Notes under the pieces: generated by a model
Databases searched by the model: none
Told to the model about the DNA's origin: nothing
The model's input: the letters and a program-made list of their open reading frames with translations, nothing else
DNA from: JAFGPL01 sp963781805
Lineage (GTDB): Bacteria; Bacteroidota; Bacteroidia; Bacteroidales; UBA10428
Reading direction: 5' to 3'
Length of the DNA: 64,000 bases
Assembly: GCA_963781805.1 (NCBI GenBank)
Contig: CAWAHF010000004.1
Coordinates: forward strand, 806,001-870,000
Made by a program: the position numbers and the translations under genes
Shown here: positions 45,823-54,839 of the stretch, in pieces
Position numbering within the stretch: position 1 is the stretch's first letter
How the letters are laid out: every line of letters begins with the position of its first letter

Positions 45823-46269
45823 ATGGACTCAATTCAATCTTTTATCCAATTTTTACAATCGTGCATTACCCCGGTAGCATTGATTTCGGGAGTAGGCTTA
45901 ATATTACTTTCACTTACCAACCGCCTTGGCAGAACGATAGACCGTTCCAGAATGTTGGTGAGCGAACTGGAAAAACCGGTGGTTACCCGAAAAGATGTAA
46001 AAATTACCGAATTGAAAATTCTCTATAAGCGAAGCAGGATACTGCGCTCTTCCATTGCTTCAATTTCCTTTAGCATATTTTCAAGTACCCTGATTATTCC
46101 GGTATTGTTTATTATGAGCATAAGTCAAATCAACCTGAAAGCGCTGGGAGTATTTTTATTTATTTTAAGTGTATTTGCCATTATTCTCTCCTCCATTCTA
46201 CTGCTGGCTGATACCATTCTTACCTTAAATGCCCTTAAAAAGGAAGTTGAAGATTATATATACAAGTAA
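45823..46269 (+). CDS. DUF2721 membrane protein
   Basis: 148 residues. Start SFIQFLQSCITPVALISGVG and a first helix at about 15-33, a basic cytoplasmic loop (LGRTIDRSRMLVSELEKP), then helices at about 78-102 and 110-135. The sequence pattern ITPVALISGVGLLLLSLTNR is typical of DUF2721, for which no function is known. It lies 84 bases after the LIC11966-like gene on the same strand. Confidence 0.85.
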   Translation: MDSIQSFIQFLQSCITPVALISGVGLILLSLTNRLGRTIDRSRMLVSELEKPVVTRKDVKITELKILYKRSRILRSSIASISFSIFSSTLIIPVLFIMSISQINLKALGVFLFILSVFAIILSSILLLADTILTLNALKKEVEDYIYK

Positions 46270-46374
46270 AAAACACCACAAAAAAACCAGGATAGTAAGA
46301 ATAGGATATTCATCTTTTTCTTTAGCATCCTGGGTACTATGCAATGGAATATTATTTCTTACTAACGTAGTATA

Positions 46375-47640
46375 TTATTTTAACTGAAATAATGAACCAA
46401 TTTGCTCAGATTTATATTTACCTGATTCAATTTTTTGTTTTAATTCAGAAAAAGCATGAATGGTGTATTCAACATGTTCCAATGTATGCACAGCAGTAGG
46501 AATTATTCGGAGCATTACGACATCCTTGGGAACTACAGGATATATCACAATAGAACAGAATACCTGGTAATTTTCTCTTAGATCCATCACCAGATTTGAT
46601 GTCTCCTGAAGTGTGACACCCGCTAAGAAAACCGGGGTAACAGGAGATTCTGTGTGTCCAAGATCAAAGCCTTTTTCTTTCAAACCTTTTTGCAATGCAT
46701 GAACTACTTTCCAAAGATTTTCGCGTAATTCACTTTTGGTTTTTAAAAGTTCCAGTCGTTTAAGCGCTCCAATAACCATCGGCATCGGAAGTGATTTGGC
46801 GAAAGTTTGCGAACGCATATTGTACCTCAGGTAATTAATAACATCTTCTTTCCCAGCAATAAATGCACCTATTCCGGCCATGGCCTTTGCAAATGTGCTG
46901 AAATATAAATCAATTTCATCCTGTACTCCAAAGTGTTCGCCTGTACCATCTCCGGTGGGTCCCATGGTCCCAAAACCATGTGCATCATCCACCAAAAGAC
47001 GAAAATTATATTTTTTCTTTAATGCCGCTATCTCTTTCACTTTGCCCAAATCACCCGCCATACCAAAAACTCCTTCGGTAATGACCAGGATACCGCCGCC
47101 GGACTCTTTAACAAGTCTTGTGGCACGTTCAAGCATCAGCTCACATTTCTTCATATCATTGTGTGAATACACAAAGGTTTTTCCTCCGGTAGCTTTATGC
47201 AGCCAGATACCATCCATAATGCATGCATGTGATTCAGAATCAAAAACAATAACATCATGACGATTGGTAAGCGACTGGATAATGGAAACCATTCCCTGAT
47301 ACCCGTAATTAAGTAAAAATGCATCTTCTTTTTTAACAAAATCTGCAAGCTGACCTTCAAGTTCCTCATGTTTGCTGGTTTGTCCCGACATCATTCTGGC
47401 GCCCATCGGATAGGCCAATCCCCAATCCTTTGCAGCTTCAGCATCCACCTTACGGACTTCAGGATGATTTGCCAATCCAAGATAATTGTTCAGACTCCAT
47501 GTCAAAACCTCTTTTCCCCTGAACATCATTTTTGGATTTATCTCGCCTTCAAGTTTTGGAAACATAAAATAACCATGTGCCACCTTCATGTATTGTCCCA
47601 AAGGACCTTTGTTCTTATCAATCTTGTCAAAAATATCCAC
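46375..47640 (-). CDS. Alpha-oxoamine synthase family enzyme (SPT/AONS/cysteate acyltransferase type)
   Basis: 421 residues, fold type I PLP enzyme. Motifs: TWSLNNYLGLANHPEVRKVD, YPMGARMMSGQTSKHEELEG, FVYSHNDM, DDAHGFGTMGPTG and PLP Lys252 (FSTFAKAMAGIGAF). The family condenses amino acids with acyl thioesters. Bacteroidota homologues of this length and start include serine palmitoyltransferase-like enzymes for sphingolipids and cysteate acyltransferases for sulfonolipids. I cannot tell which from sequence alone. It is monocistronic. Confidence 0.82.
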   Translation of the reverse strand: MDIFDKIDKNKGPLGQYMKVAHGYFMFPKLEGEINPKMMFRGKEVLTWSLNNYLGLANHPEVRKVDAEAAKDWGLAYPMGARMMSGQTSKHEELEGQLADFVKKEDAFLLNYGYQGMVSIIQSLTNRHDVIVFDSESHACIMDGIWLHKATGGKTFVYSHNDMKKCELMLERATRLVKESGGGILVITEGVFGMAGDLGKVKEIAALKKKYNFRLLVDDAHGFGTMGPTGDGTGEHFGVQDEIDLYFSTFAKAMAGIGAFIAGKEDVINYLRYNMRSQTFAKSLPMPMVIGALKRLELLKTKSELRENLWKVVHALQKGLKEKGFDLGHTESPVTPVFLAGVTLQETSNLVMDLRENYQVFCSIVIYPVVPKDVVMLRIIPTAVHTLEHVEYTIHAFSELKQKIESGKYKSEQIGSLFQLK

Positions 47641-47848
47641 GACTTTATGAGTTTAGTTTGAGAAAAATTAAAGCACAAAAGTAGTTTTTTTTTAATAATG
47701 ACAAAAACAGATAATTTTTATTGAAAAATCAAATAAGTCAAACTCTCTTTTAAAATAAAAACATGACTTATGTTAAAAAAAACAAACCTTTGTAAAAATG
47801 GTTTTGTTATAAATTAAAATGAAAATTCCAGTTGTGTAGATTCGTAAA

Positions 47849-49030
47849 TTAAAATTCCTTTAAAGGAGACAGAAAACTTCCAACCACAAGATTTTTGACA
47901 GGTGTAACAGACCTAACTTCTAAGATATCTGTTTCGGATTCACAATAAAATAAGCCAATATTTAATCCTGTTTCAATAATTTTTTCATAAACCCAATCTT
48001 CCATATTTTTGAATAAGAAAAATTTTACCCTCTTTTTGTTTTCATCCATATCCCATATACCTATAATCTGTCCATTTAAAATAATTGTTGGAGCACTATT
48101 GCCAAACCGATCTATCACATAATCAATGTAGGATTTATCTATCAGCCGATCGCGGTTTTTATATCCCATAATGAATGGATCGAGAGCAGGAAGATAGTTT
48201 ACAAAGATATCTTTACTAGGTATGAATCTCTTAAAAGCCTTATAATCTTCCTTTAGCATTAGACCGGTTCCGGGACCATCCAAAAAATTAATTTCCTGAA
48301 TTTTCATTCCGTTTTTTTGAAAAATATCCTTAACAACGTTCCTGTTCAGTCCTGACCACCAGATAACATCTTCCAATGTTACCGGTCCATACGTTTTTAT
48401 GTAGGACATTACCAGAGTTTCTACAGCCTCTTCGACAGGTAAATTTTCAATTTCAAGGTTTTCAAAAAAATCTTTAAAACGATAATACCTGTGCATATTG
48501 CTTTTCCATCCGCCACGAATGGCTCCTCTGACCATGGAGCCTTCATCACAAAGAATATTTAAAACATGACTTGCATTTTTAAAAATTGATGTTTCTTTTT
48601 TAATCTCATTGGCAGTCAACCCTTTTCCTGTCAATCCGATGATTATTTTTTCAGCAGATGAATTGAACTCATCCAACGTCATACCCAGATGTTGAAGATA
48701 TTTCTCCGAACGCTTGTTTAACTGTGATTTTACAGCTGTGAATATCATCGAACATTTTGTAACCGGCAATATATGAATGGTACTTCGAATGCTCCTCGTT
48801 CGGATAAGCGATTTAACTGTTTCAATTTCCTGTTTGAGATCAGATTTTAAAAATCGATTCATTCGGGCAAACAAAGACAAATAAGGAGTTGTGGCACAGG
48901 TTGCATGCAGTCCGTTTAAATCATCCGCAACCCGAACAATGTCATCTGCTTTTGAACCGGGTAAAAGATGCTGCTTATGCAGCAGATAGAAATTAATTTT
49001 TGAATTGTCTGATTTTTCCATTCGATACAA
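47849..49030 (-). CDS. Winged-helix DNA-binding protein (HTH_42, YcaQ/AlkX-like)
   Basis: 393 residues of the HTH_42 family. Visible are DLNGLHATCATTPYLSLFAR, LIRTRSIRSTIHILPVTK, a GSMVRGAIRGGWKSNMHRYY region, YGPVTLEDVIWWSGLNRNVV and FLKSDLKQEI. E. coli YcaQ/AlkX and Streptomyces AlkZ in this family are DNA glycosylases that open interstrand cross-links. The QxQ catalytic motif of those enzymes is not evident, so function is uncertain. No neighbour is co-directional within 1 kb. Confidence 0.65.
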   Translation of the reverse strand: MYRMEKSDNSKINFYLLHKQHLLPGSKADDIVRVADDLNGLHATCATTPYLSLFARMNRFLKSDLKQEIETVKSLIRTRSIRSTIHILPVTKCSMIFTAVKSQLNKRSEKYLQHLGMTLDEFNSSAEKIIIGLTGKGLTANEIKKETSIFKNASHVLNILCDEGSMVRGAIRGGWKSNMHRYYRFKDFFENLEIENLPVEEAVETLVMSYIKTYGPVTLEDVIWWSGLNRNVVKDIFQKNGMKIQEINFLDGPGTGLMLKEDYKAFKRFIPSKDIFVNYLPALDPFIMGYKNRDRLIDKSYIDYVIDRFGNSAPTIILNGQIIGIWDMDENKKRVKFFLFKNMEDWVYEKIIETGLNIGLFYCESETDILEVRSVTPVKNLVVGSFLSPLKEF

Positions 49031-49151
49031 TCAATGATTAAAGATATTGAAAATCGTACAACTGGTAATATAAATCAATACTTTTAGGCGATCAAGCAAT
49101 GGAATAGAATTTGATATGAAATCCCCTAAACCAAATTTAAAAGTATAACTT

Positions 49152-49358
49152 ATGAAAAAACTGGTTGTGACATTTATTGTAATGTCAATTTATACTCTTT
49201 CATTATTTTCCCAACTCGAAAAAAATACACTTCTCCTTGGCGGGTATGCTAATTTCAGTTACAATAGTCCGGGAGGAACTTATCTTACTTTTAATCCTAA
49301 TTCAGGTCTGTTTTTAACCAACAAATTTTGTCTGGGTATCTCTGTCCCAGATAAATAA
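49152..49358 (+). pseudogene. Outer-membrane protein N-terminal fragment
   Basis: 68 codons: a signal peptide (LVVTFIVMSIYTLSLFSQ) and the first beta-strands of an outer-membrane protein (TLLLGGYANFSYNSPGGTYL, TNKFCLGISVP). It then breaks into unrelated sequence and stops. The minus strand at about 49370-49450 encodes YYVGFMGTNFTMSYRIGD, another beta-barrel-like piece in the opposite direction. This suggests a rearranged gene. Confidence 0.6.
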
Positions 49359-49469
49359 GTCGACCCAACATACGGTTGCATAGTAACATAATGCAATGCA
49401 TTCTGATCGCCTATCCGGTAGCTCATTGTAAAATTTGTGCCCATAAAACCAACATAATAATTTTTTTAC

Positions 49470-49560
49470 TTTTGCAACAGTCGCAGTTGCAAACTGCTTA
49501 TCGGCAATTAAAAATTCGGGTTACAAATCCGAATTAGCGCGACCAGCGGGGTTGGAATTA
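49470..49560 (-). repeat. Interspersed repeat R3, copy 2
   Basis: The inverted relative of 9880-9950: ATTCGGGTTACAAATCCGAAT hairpin core, CGCGACCAGCGGGG, and GTTGCAAACTGCTTATCGG. It again stands next to a broken gene. Confidence 0.6.
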
Positions 49561-49608
49561 TTAAAAATCATCCGGTAATTACTATAGTAAAGCATTAGAT
49601 TGCAACAT

Positions 49609-50580
49609 TCAATATAATTGTGCAAGTGTATGAATCAGTTTATCGCAGCCACCGTTTTTTATGAATTCCGTATGTTCTTCAATCGTCTTAAAACACTGTC
49701 CTGATATTCGATGACATAAAAATTCAGACCCGGTAACTTCACTGAATGCCTTTACTATCTTAGTTGTGTTTGGATACGAATAACCGGTTATTCCGGGATG
49801 CTTTCTACACCATTCGAGCGAATTCATCCATATCGCAGCTCCAAGTGCGCCGCAAGCATTACCAGTCAAACCCATACCTCCGGCAAATCCGGCAACCATA
49901 ACCATTTCTTCATCACTTCCTGCCATTTTTTTTACCACTTCGGAAGCACAACTCAGAGGTTGCTCAGGTATGTTGGTTGGTTCGTACGATAATCCTTCCT
50001 TAGCTGATTGGATAGCCTCCGGCGCCCACTTTTCCGCAAGATTCATACAGACCATGTTTGTAAAGCCACTGGGAAGGCTTTTCAGCATGAATTTCGCCAC
50101 GTTAAATTTGTTTGAAAAATCAAATCCAATGATATCCCGGCAATTGACGCTTTTTGCCCTTTTAGAAAATGATTTCATGATGTGTTGTGTTGCTGTTATG
50201 GCTTTTGCGGTGGCCAGTCCGTGGTCGCTATACCTGCGAAATGATTCTGCTCCTGTGGCCAAAGAAGAACCCCATAGCATTCCGCACTGATGTCCCAGCA
50301 TTAGTCCGCCAGCCAATGGGTCCGAAGCAAGACCCTCAACCTCTTTTAAATAACCAAATTCGCGATTTAATATATACAAGAAAGTCTGTGAACAAGTCCC
50401 ATATTTACAAAATATTTTTTTTGTATCGGGTGGAACCATTTTTAAGTTGCCTGCCAGGGAATGGGTCGTAGTAAAAAGTCTTCCTGAATTCATTATAATG
50501 GCTGCCGAACCTGCTACAGCGGCTCCTGCTGCCGACAACTTTAAGAATTTGCGCCTGTCCATTTTTCTTTTAGTCTTCAT
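49609..50580 (-). CDS. Tat-exported C_GCAxxG_C_C-family protein
   Basis: 323 residues. Twin-arginine signal (DRRKFLKLSAAGAAVAGSA). The mature part has a tandem arrangement of the C_GCAxxG_C_C pattern: CKYGTCSQTFLYIL with GLMLGHQCGMLWGS, and a later SCASEVV with GNACGALGAAIW. The family (also called split-Soret-like) probably binds a metal or redox cofactor through these cysteines. Tat export implies folding with the cofactor in the cytoplasm. It is monocistronic in this window. Confidence 0.8.
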   Translation of the reverse strand: MKTKRKMDRRKFLKLSAAGAAVAGSAAIIMNSGRLFTTTHSLAGNLKMVPPDTKKIFCKYGTCSQTFLYILNREFGYLKEVEGLASDPLAGGLMLGHQCGMLWGSSLATGAESFRRYSDHGLATAKAITATQHIMKSFSKRAKSVNCRDIIGFDFSNKFNVAKFMLKSLPSGFTNMVCMNLAEKWAPEAIQSAKEGLSYEPTNIPEQPLSCASEVVKKMAGSDEEMVMVAGFAGGMGLTGNACGALGAAIWMNSLEWCRKHPGITGYSYPNTTKIVKAFSEVTGSEFLCHRISGQCFKTIEEHTEFIKNGGCDKLIHTLAQLY

Positions 50581-50635
50581 AAATTAACTTTTTTATACTT
50601 TATCAGATAGTATCACTTCACAGAAACTGGTATAT

Positions 50636-51073
50636 TTATTTGTTGCTGATAATAATTATTTCTTGCCTGTACTTCATAAAAGTCCAGCACAAACTAATGA
50701 CAAAAGGCAAAGTCATTATCAAAAGGAAAATAAAATCATTCCCAAATCCAAATGAAAATTTAATTCTGTTATTAATATCATGAATCAACACGATGGCAAT
50801 ATATCCAAGAGGCAAAAGAAACCAGGTCAACATATTCCAGATTAAATTTCGATGTAATTTTTTAAATTTATTAAGAAAAATTGACAGGGAAAGAACATTC
50901 AATAAGAGGGAAAAGAAAAATGAAGACGCAACAGTCATTATTATTATGGATTTGGTGGTCGGCCAATCACCTTTGTAATCAGAGTTGTTCAGAATCGAAT
51001 AGATGACACAAAAGAACAGTATAAAAAGAGAAGGATAGATTACTGCTTTTTTATAGTAGTTGAATAACTTCAT
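50636..51073 (-). CDS. Four-helix membrane protein of unknown function
   Basis: 145 residues. Transmembrane segments at about 12-28, 44-66, 82-100 and 115-135. The sequence (VIYPSLFILFFCVIYSILNN, NLIWNMLTWFLLPLGYI) matches no family I can name. It starts 55 bases upstream of the Tat gene's start in the same direction, so the two may be co-transcribed. Confidence 0.6.
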   Translation of the reverse strand: MKLFNYYKKAVIYPSLFILFFCVIYSILNNSDYKGDWPTTKSIIIMTVASSFFFSLLLNVLSLSIFLNKFKKLHRNLIWNMLTWFLLPLGYIAIVLIHDINNRIKFSFGFGNDFIFLLIMTLPFVISLCWTFMKYRQEIIIISNK

Positions 51074-51511
51074 ATTTTTATTAATTAGGTTTTGTGTAGG
51101 ACGATTTTAGGATTAGTTTGTTACATTGAAGTTCTAAAAATTTCTTGTTAATGTAAATTAAGGGTCGAAATCAAATATTATGGACTTTATCTTTGTGAAT
51201 CTTTGTGTTTTAGTGCCTCAGTGGCAAAAGGAAGAAAGCCACAAACCTGCCCGCCGCATTGCTTTGGCAGGCGGGAGCACAAAATCATTAAGTATCACTA
51301 AGGTAAGTTTACAAAAGACTGATTATTAATTATATATACTAATAAGCTTTAGTCCTTAATTCGCATTAATCCATTTTTTTCAGCATTATAGATTTTGAAT
51401 TACTTGTTCTCCAGTCATTGGCAATTTTTCTTATTCAAAATTAAAATTACACCCTCATTTTTTGTGATTTTTTGTTGCAAATCTTTCACAAGAAATCTAA
51501 TATTGTAAAAA

Positions 51512-51521
51512 AAAACGTTTT
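51512..51521. promoter_or_regulatory. Operator-like palindrome 1 upstream of susC
   Basis: AAAACGTTTT, a perfect palindrome with a central CG, as in LacI/PurR-type sites. Confidence 0.35.
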
Positions 51522-51577
51522 CAAAATTGTGGTAAGTAATCATATATTAAATCATTCAAAATATGATATATGAATAA

Positions 51578-51591
51578 TGTAAACGATTACA
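51578..51591. promoter_or_regulatory. Operator-like palindrome 2 upstream of susC
   Basis: TGTAAACGATTACA, a near-perfect palindrome of LacI-family form, 130 bases before the susC start. No LacI-type regulator is in the window. Confidence 0.4.
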
Positions 51592-51721
51592 ATATGGATA
51601 ACTTTCCAAAAATCAATCATATCTATCCGACTTGCCGTATTCTTCTATTGAAATTGATCATTTCACCCTGCAAAATTCCTGATAACGAAAACTATATCTA
51701 ATTAACTAATAACTAAATGAT

Positions 51722-54700
51722 ATGAAAAAACTCTTTACGATTATTACCTTATTTCTTTTAACTGCAGCATCTCTGATGGCGCAGCTTAAAATTACAGGTA
51801 AGGTGACAACAGATTCGGGAGACCCTATTCCCGGTGTGAATATTATACTTAAGGGTACTGAGACAGGCACCATTACGGATGCCGACGGTAATTACGCTCT
51901 GGTTGATTTACCCGCTGATGCTGTTCTGGTTTTTTCATTTGTTGGGATGAAAACCCAGGAGATAAGTCTTAATGGGGAAACTACCATTAATGTTGTTATG
52001 GAAAGTGAGGCTATCGGACTTGACGAAGTGGTTGCCATTGGATACGGTACCGTAAAAAGACGTAATCTGACCGGAGCAGTTGCATCGGTAAAAAGTGAAG
52101 AAATTACGCTGGCGCCGGTTTCAAGCCCTGTGGAAGCAATTCAGGGTCGTGTGGCAGGACTGGATATTACCCGGAACGATGGCCGTGCTAACTCGGGAAT
52201 GAGTATTTTGCTTCGCGGCAACCGGTCACTATTGGCCAGCAGCGAACCCATATACATTATAGATGGTATCCAGGGAAGCATCAACAACCTGAATCCAAGC
52301 GATATACAATCTATAGATATTCTGAAAGACGCTTCTTCAACAGCTATTTACGGTTCTGCCGGTGCGAATGGGGTTTTCATTATTACTACCAAAAAAGCAG
52401 AACAGGGGAAAATTCAGGTCGACTTCAATTCGTATGTCAGTATCAACAGCTGGCCGTCTTATCCAAGCGCTTTGCAGGGCGATGCATGGATCAAATATCT
52501 TGAAGAGGGTTATACTGCTACGAATGGACATGCACCGGCAGACCGGAATATTTTGCTTTCTGGCTGGGGATTAAATCCCGCAATTTTAAATCCATATATT
52601 GATAGCTCAAAATGGATAAACTGGGTTGATGAAACCCTGAAAACCGGAATTCAGTTCAATAATACGCTCTCCATACGCGGAGGCACTGAAAAAGTGCAAT
52701 CCAGCTTCTCGATGGGATACAACAGAACGGAAGGTATTTATAAAGATGACTTTGTCGACATTTTTACCCTGCGTGAAAATCTGAATGTGCAGGCAGCCAA
52801 ATGGGCAAAATTTGGAATCGTTACAGGTTTAATATTCAAAAATAACGAATCCCGTCCAAGCCGTATCAACAAAACATTTGGGACCATTCCGCTGGGAGAT
52901 GTTTACGATGAGAAAGGAAATATTAATCCCTATCCTATCGAAGGAATGACAGACGTAATAAGCATTATAGCAGATGATATTCCCAATACGTATAAGAACA
53001 ATAGTAAATCCATTCATATCACGGCAAATCCTTTTGCTGAATTTACACTAGCCAAAGGATTAACTTTCAGATCTATACTGGGGTCATCCTTATCAACAAA
53101 CCGCCAGGGGATTTATAACAGCGATCATACGTATATGATGCTTGCCGGTTCTCAGACGGCCATCCGGAATGCAACCTATAACACAGCTCTGGGCTATAGC
53201 TACACCTGGGAAAATATCCTCAATTATCAGGTAAATATTGCCGGAATACATGATATAGATGCAACTTTGATTTCATCATACGGAAGCAGCCAGAACGAAA
53301 CTTCAGGTGAATACAGTGAAGGATATCTGTATGATGATTTTCTGTTTTACAATATAGATGCCGGGGTCAATCCTACGGTTAACTCCTATTACTCTGAAAA
53401 AAAGCATATGTCTTATGCAGGCAGGTTAAACTACAATATCAAAGGTAAATATTTATTCCAGGGTTCTGTCAGGTACGACGGAGTTACGCAACTTGTTAAG
53501 AAATGGGACCTATTTCCGGCAGGAGCTGTAGCATGGAGAATTTCAGATGAAAATTTTATGAAGGGTACAAGCAACTGGTTATCTGGTCTGAAGTTACGTG
53601 TAGGTTATGGAGTATCGGGAAATCCTAACATTGATGCGTATAAAACAACCTCGGAAGTAACCAGCGGAACGGATTTAATAAATCTTGGCGGAGGCCAACT
53701 CATTACCAATATTCCAACACGAGCCATTGGGAATGTTGATTTAGGCTGGGAAAAATCATATAATTTTAATATCGGTTTGGATTACAGCCTGGTTCAAAAC
53801 AGAATTGACGGTTCAATCAATTGGTACAACACAGATACAAGAGATGTGCTTTATGATCGTCCCCTTCCTTTTTCAGACGGCGGTTTTGGTCCTAAGCAAG
53901 CTTATATCATTACCAGTAATATTGCCAGGATGAAAAACAAAGGAATTGAAATAAAAGCAAGTTCCAGGAATATTCAGACAAACAGTTTTCAGTGGAATTC
54001 AACGCTGACATTTGCCAGAAACTGGGAACAGGTTGTTTCCATCGATTTGGGAAGCGGAACTACGGTTAATGACCTAATTACCCTGGGATTATTTTTGGGA
54101 CAACCTTCAAAAGCTTTATACGATTATAAAAAAATCGGTATATGGCAACTGGGCGAAGAAGCCGATGCAGCAGTGTTCGGACTTGAACCGGGCGATGTAA
54201 AGGTTGAAACGAGCCTTACAAAACAATCGGACGGAGTGTGGGTTAAGACGATTAAAAATGCTGCTGGAAATGATTCAGTAGCCGAATACTCTGCAGCGAA
54301 TCCTTATACGATTAATGCTACCGATGACCGGCAGGTTATCGGACACGAAAATCCAAACTGGACCGCTGGATTTCTGAACACTTTTGCTTACAAGGGTTTT
54401 GATTTAAGTATTTTCACAACTGCCCGGTGGGGACAGATGATTAATGGTCAGTTACTAGGGTATTTTACCTATGGGAGTATTGATATCCCCGACAATTATG
54501 ATTACTGGACAGAGACAAATCCGACCAATGATTATCCAAGGCCTTATCAGAGAAGGACTACAACAAGTTCATCATCTCCGCTACTCGGACTAGCATATGT
54601 AGACGCCTCCTACATTAAGATTAAAAACATAACCCTGGGGTACACTCTCCCACAATCTTTGATAAGCAAAACAGGCTTATCAAAATTAAGGATTTACAGT

Positions 54701-54826
54701 ACTGTTTACAATTCCTTAATTCTAACGAAAAGCCATTTACTGAAAGGTGTTGATCCTGAAACCGGGGCATCAGATTCATTCCCCCTGTATAAACAACTGG
54801 TATTTGGTATTAATGTATCATTTTAA
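51722..54826 (+). CDS. susC: SusC/RagA-type TonB-dependent receptor
   Basis: 1,034 residues. Signal peptide (FTIITLFLLTAASLMAQ), CarboxypepD-regulatory-like domain (about 22-105, ITGKVTTDSGDPIPGVNI), plug (about 110-235, EVVAIGYGTVKRRNLTGAVA, then IIDGI and SSTAIYGSAGANGVFIITTKK) and a 22-strand barrel ending in a terminal Phe (LVFGINVSF). It imports glycans or peptides with its SusD lid. The SusD gene begins 13 bases after the stop. No glycosidase or protease is adjacent, so the substrate is open. Confidence 0.96.
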   Translation: MKKLFTIITLFLLTAASLMAQLKITGKVTTDSGDPIPGVNIILKGTETGTITDADGNYALVDLPADAVLVFSFVGMKTQEISLNGETTINVVMESEAIGLDEVVAIGYGTVKRRNLTGAVASVKSEEITLAPVSSPVEAIQGRVAGLDITRNDGRANSGMSILLRGNRSLLASSEPIYIIDGIQGSINNLNPSDIQSIDILKDASSTAIYGSAGANGVFIITTKKAEQGKIQVDFNSYVSINSWPSYPSALQGDAWIKYLEEGYTATNGHAPADRNILLSGWGLNPAILNPYIDSSKWINWVDETLKTGIQFNNTLSIRGGTEKVQSSFSMGYNRTEGIYKDDFVDIFTLRENLNVQAAKWAKFGIVTGLIFKNNESRPSRINKTFGTIPLGDVYDEKGNINPYPIEGMTDVISIIADDIPNTYKNNSKSIHITANPFAEFTLAKGLTFRSILGSSLSTNRQGIYNSDHTYMMLAGSQTAIRNATYNTALGYSYTWENILNYQVNIAGIHDIDATLISSYGSSQNETSGEYSEGYLYDDFLFYNIDAGVNPTVNSYYSEKKHMSYAGRLNYNIKGKYLFQGSVRYDGVTQLVKKWDLFPAGAVAWRISDENFMKGTSNWLSGLKLRVGYGVSGNPNIDAYKTTSEVTSGTDLINLGGGQLITNIPTRAIGNVDLGWEKSYNFNIGLDYSLVQNRIDGSINWYNTDTRDVLYDRPLPFSDGGFGPKQAYIITSNIARMKNKGIEIKASSRNIQTNSFQWNSTLTFARNWEQVVSIDLGSGTTVNDLITLGLFLGQPSKALYDYKKIGIWQLGEEADAAVFGLEPGDVKVETSLTKQSDGVWVKTIKNAAGNDSVAEYSAANPYTINATDDRQVIGHENPNWTAGFLNTFAYKGFDLSIFTTARWGQMINGQLLGYFTYGSIDIPDNYDYWTETNPTNDYPRPYQRRTTTSSSSPLLGLAYVDASYIKIKNITLGYTLPQSLISKTGLSKLRIYSTVYNSLILTKSHLLKGVDPETGASDSFPLYKQLVFGINVSF

Positions 54827-54839
54827 TAAAATCCCGGAA

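Larger units (their letters stand above)
51074..51721. other. Long upstream region of susC
   Basis: 650 bases without a gene. It contains a CTTTGTGAATCTTTGTG/CTCAGTGGC-type repeat (about 51190-51232), a palindromic insert (CCTGCCCGCC...GGCAGGCGGG, about 51247-51280) and the two operator-like palindromes listed separately. The susC promoter should lie within the last 150 bases. Confidence 0.5.

Noticed and set aside
49970..50471. Plus-strand frames opposite the Tat-exported protein
   Set aside because: Antisense to a gene with clear family motifs and a Tat signal.
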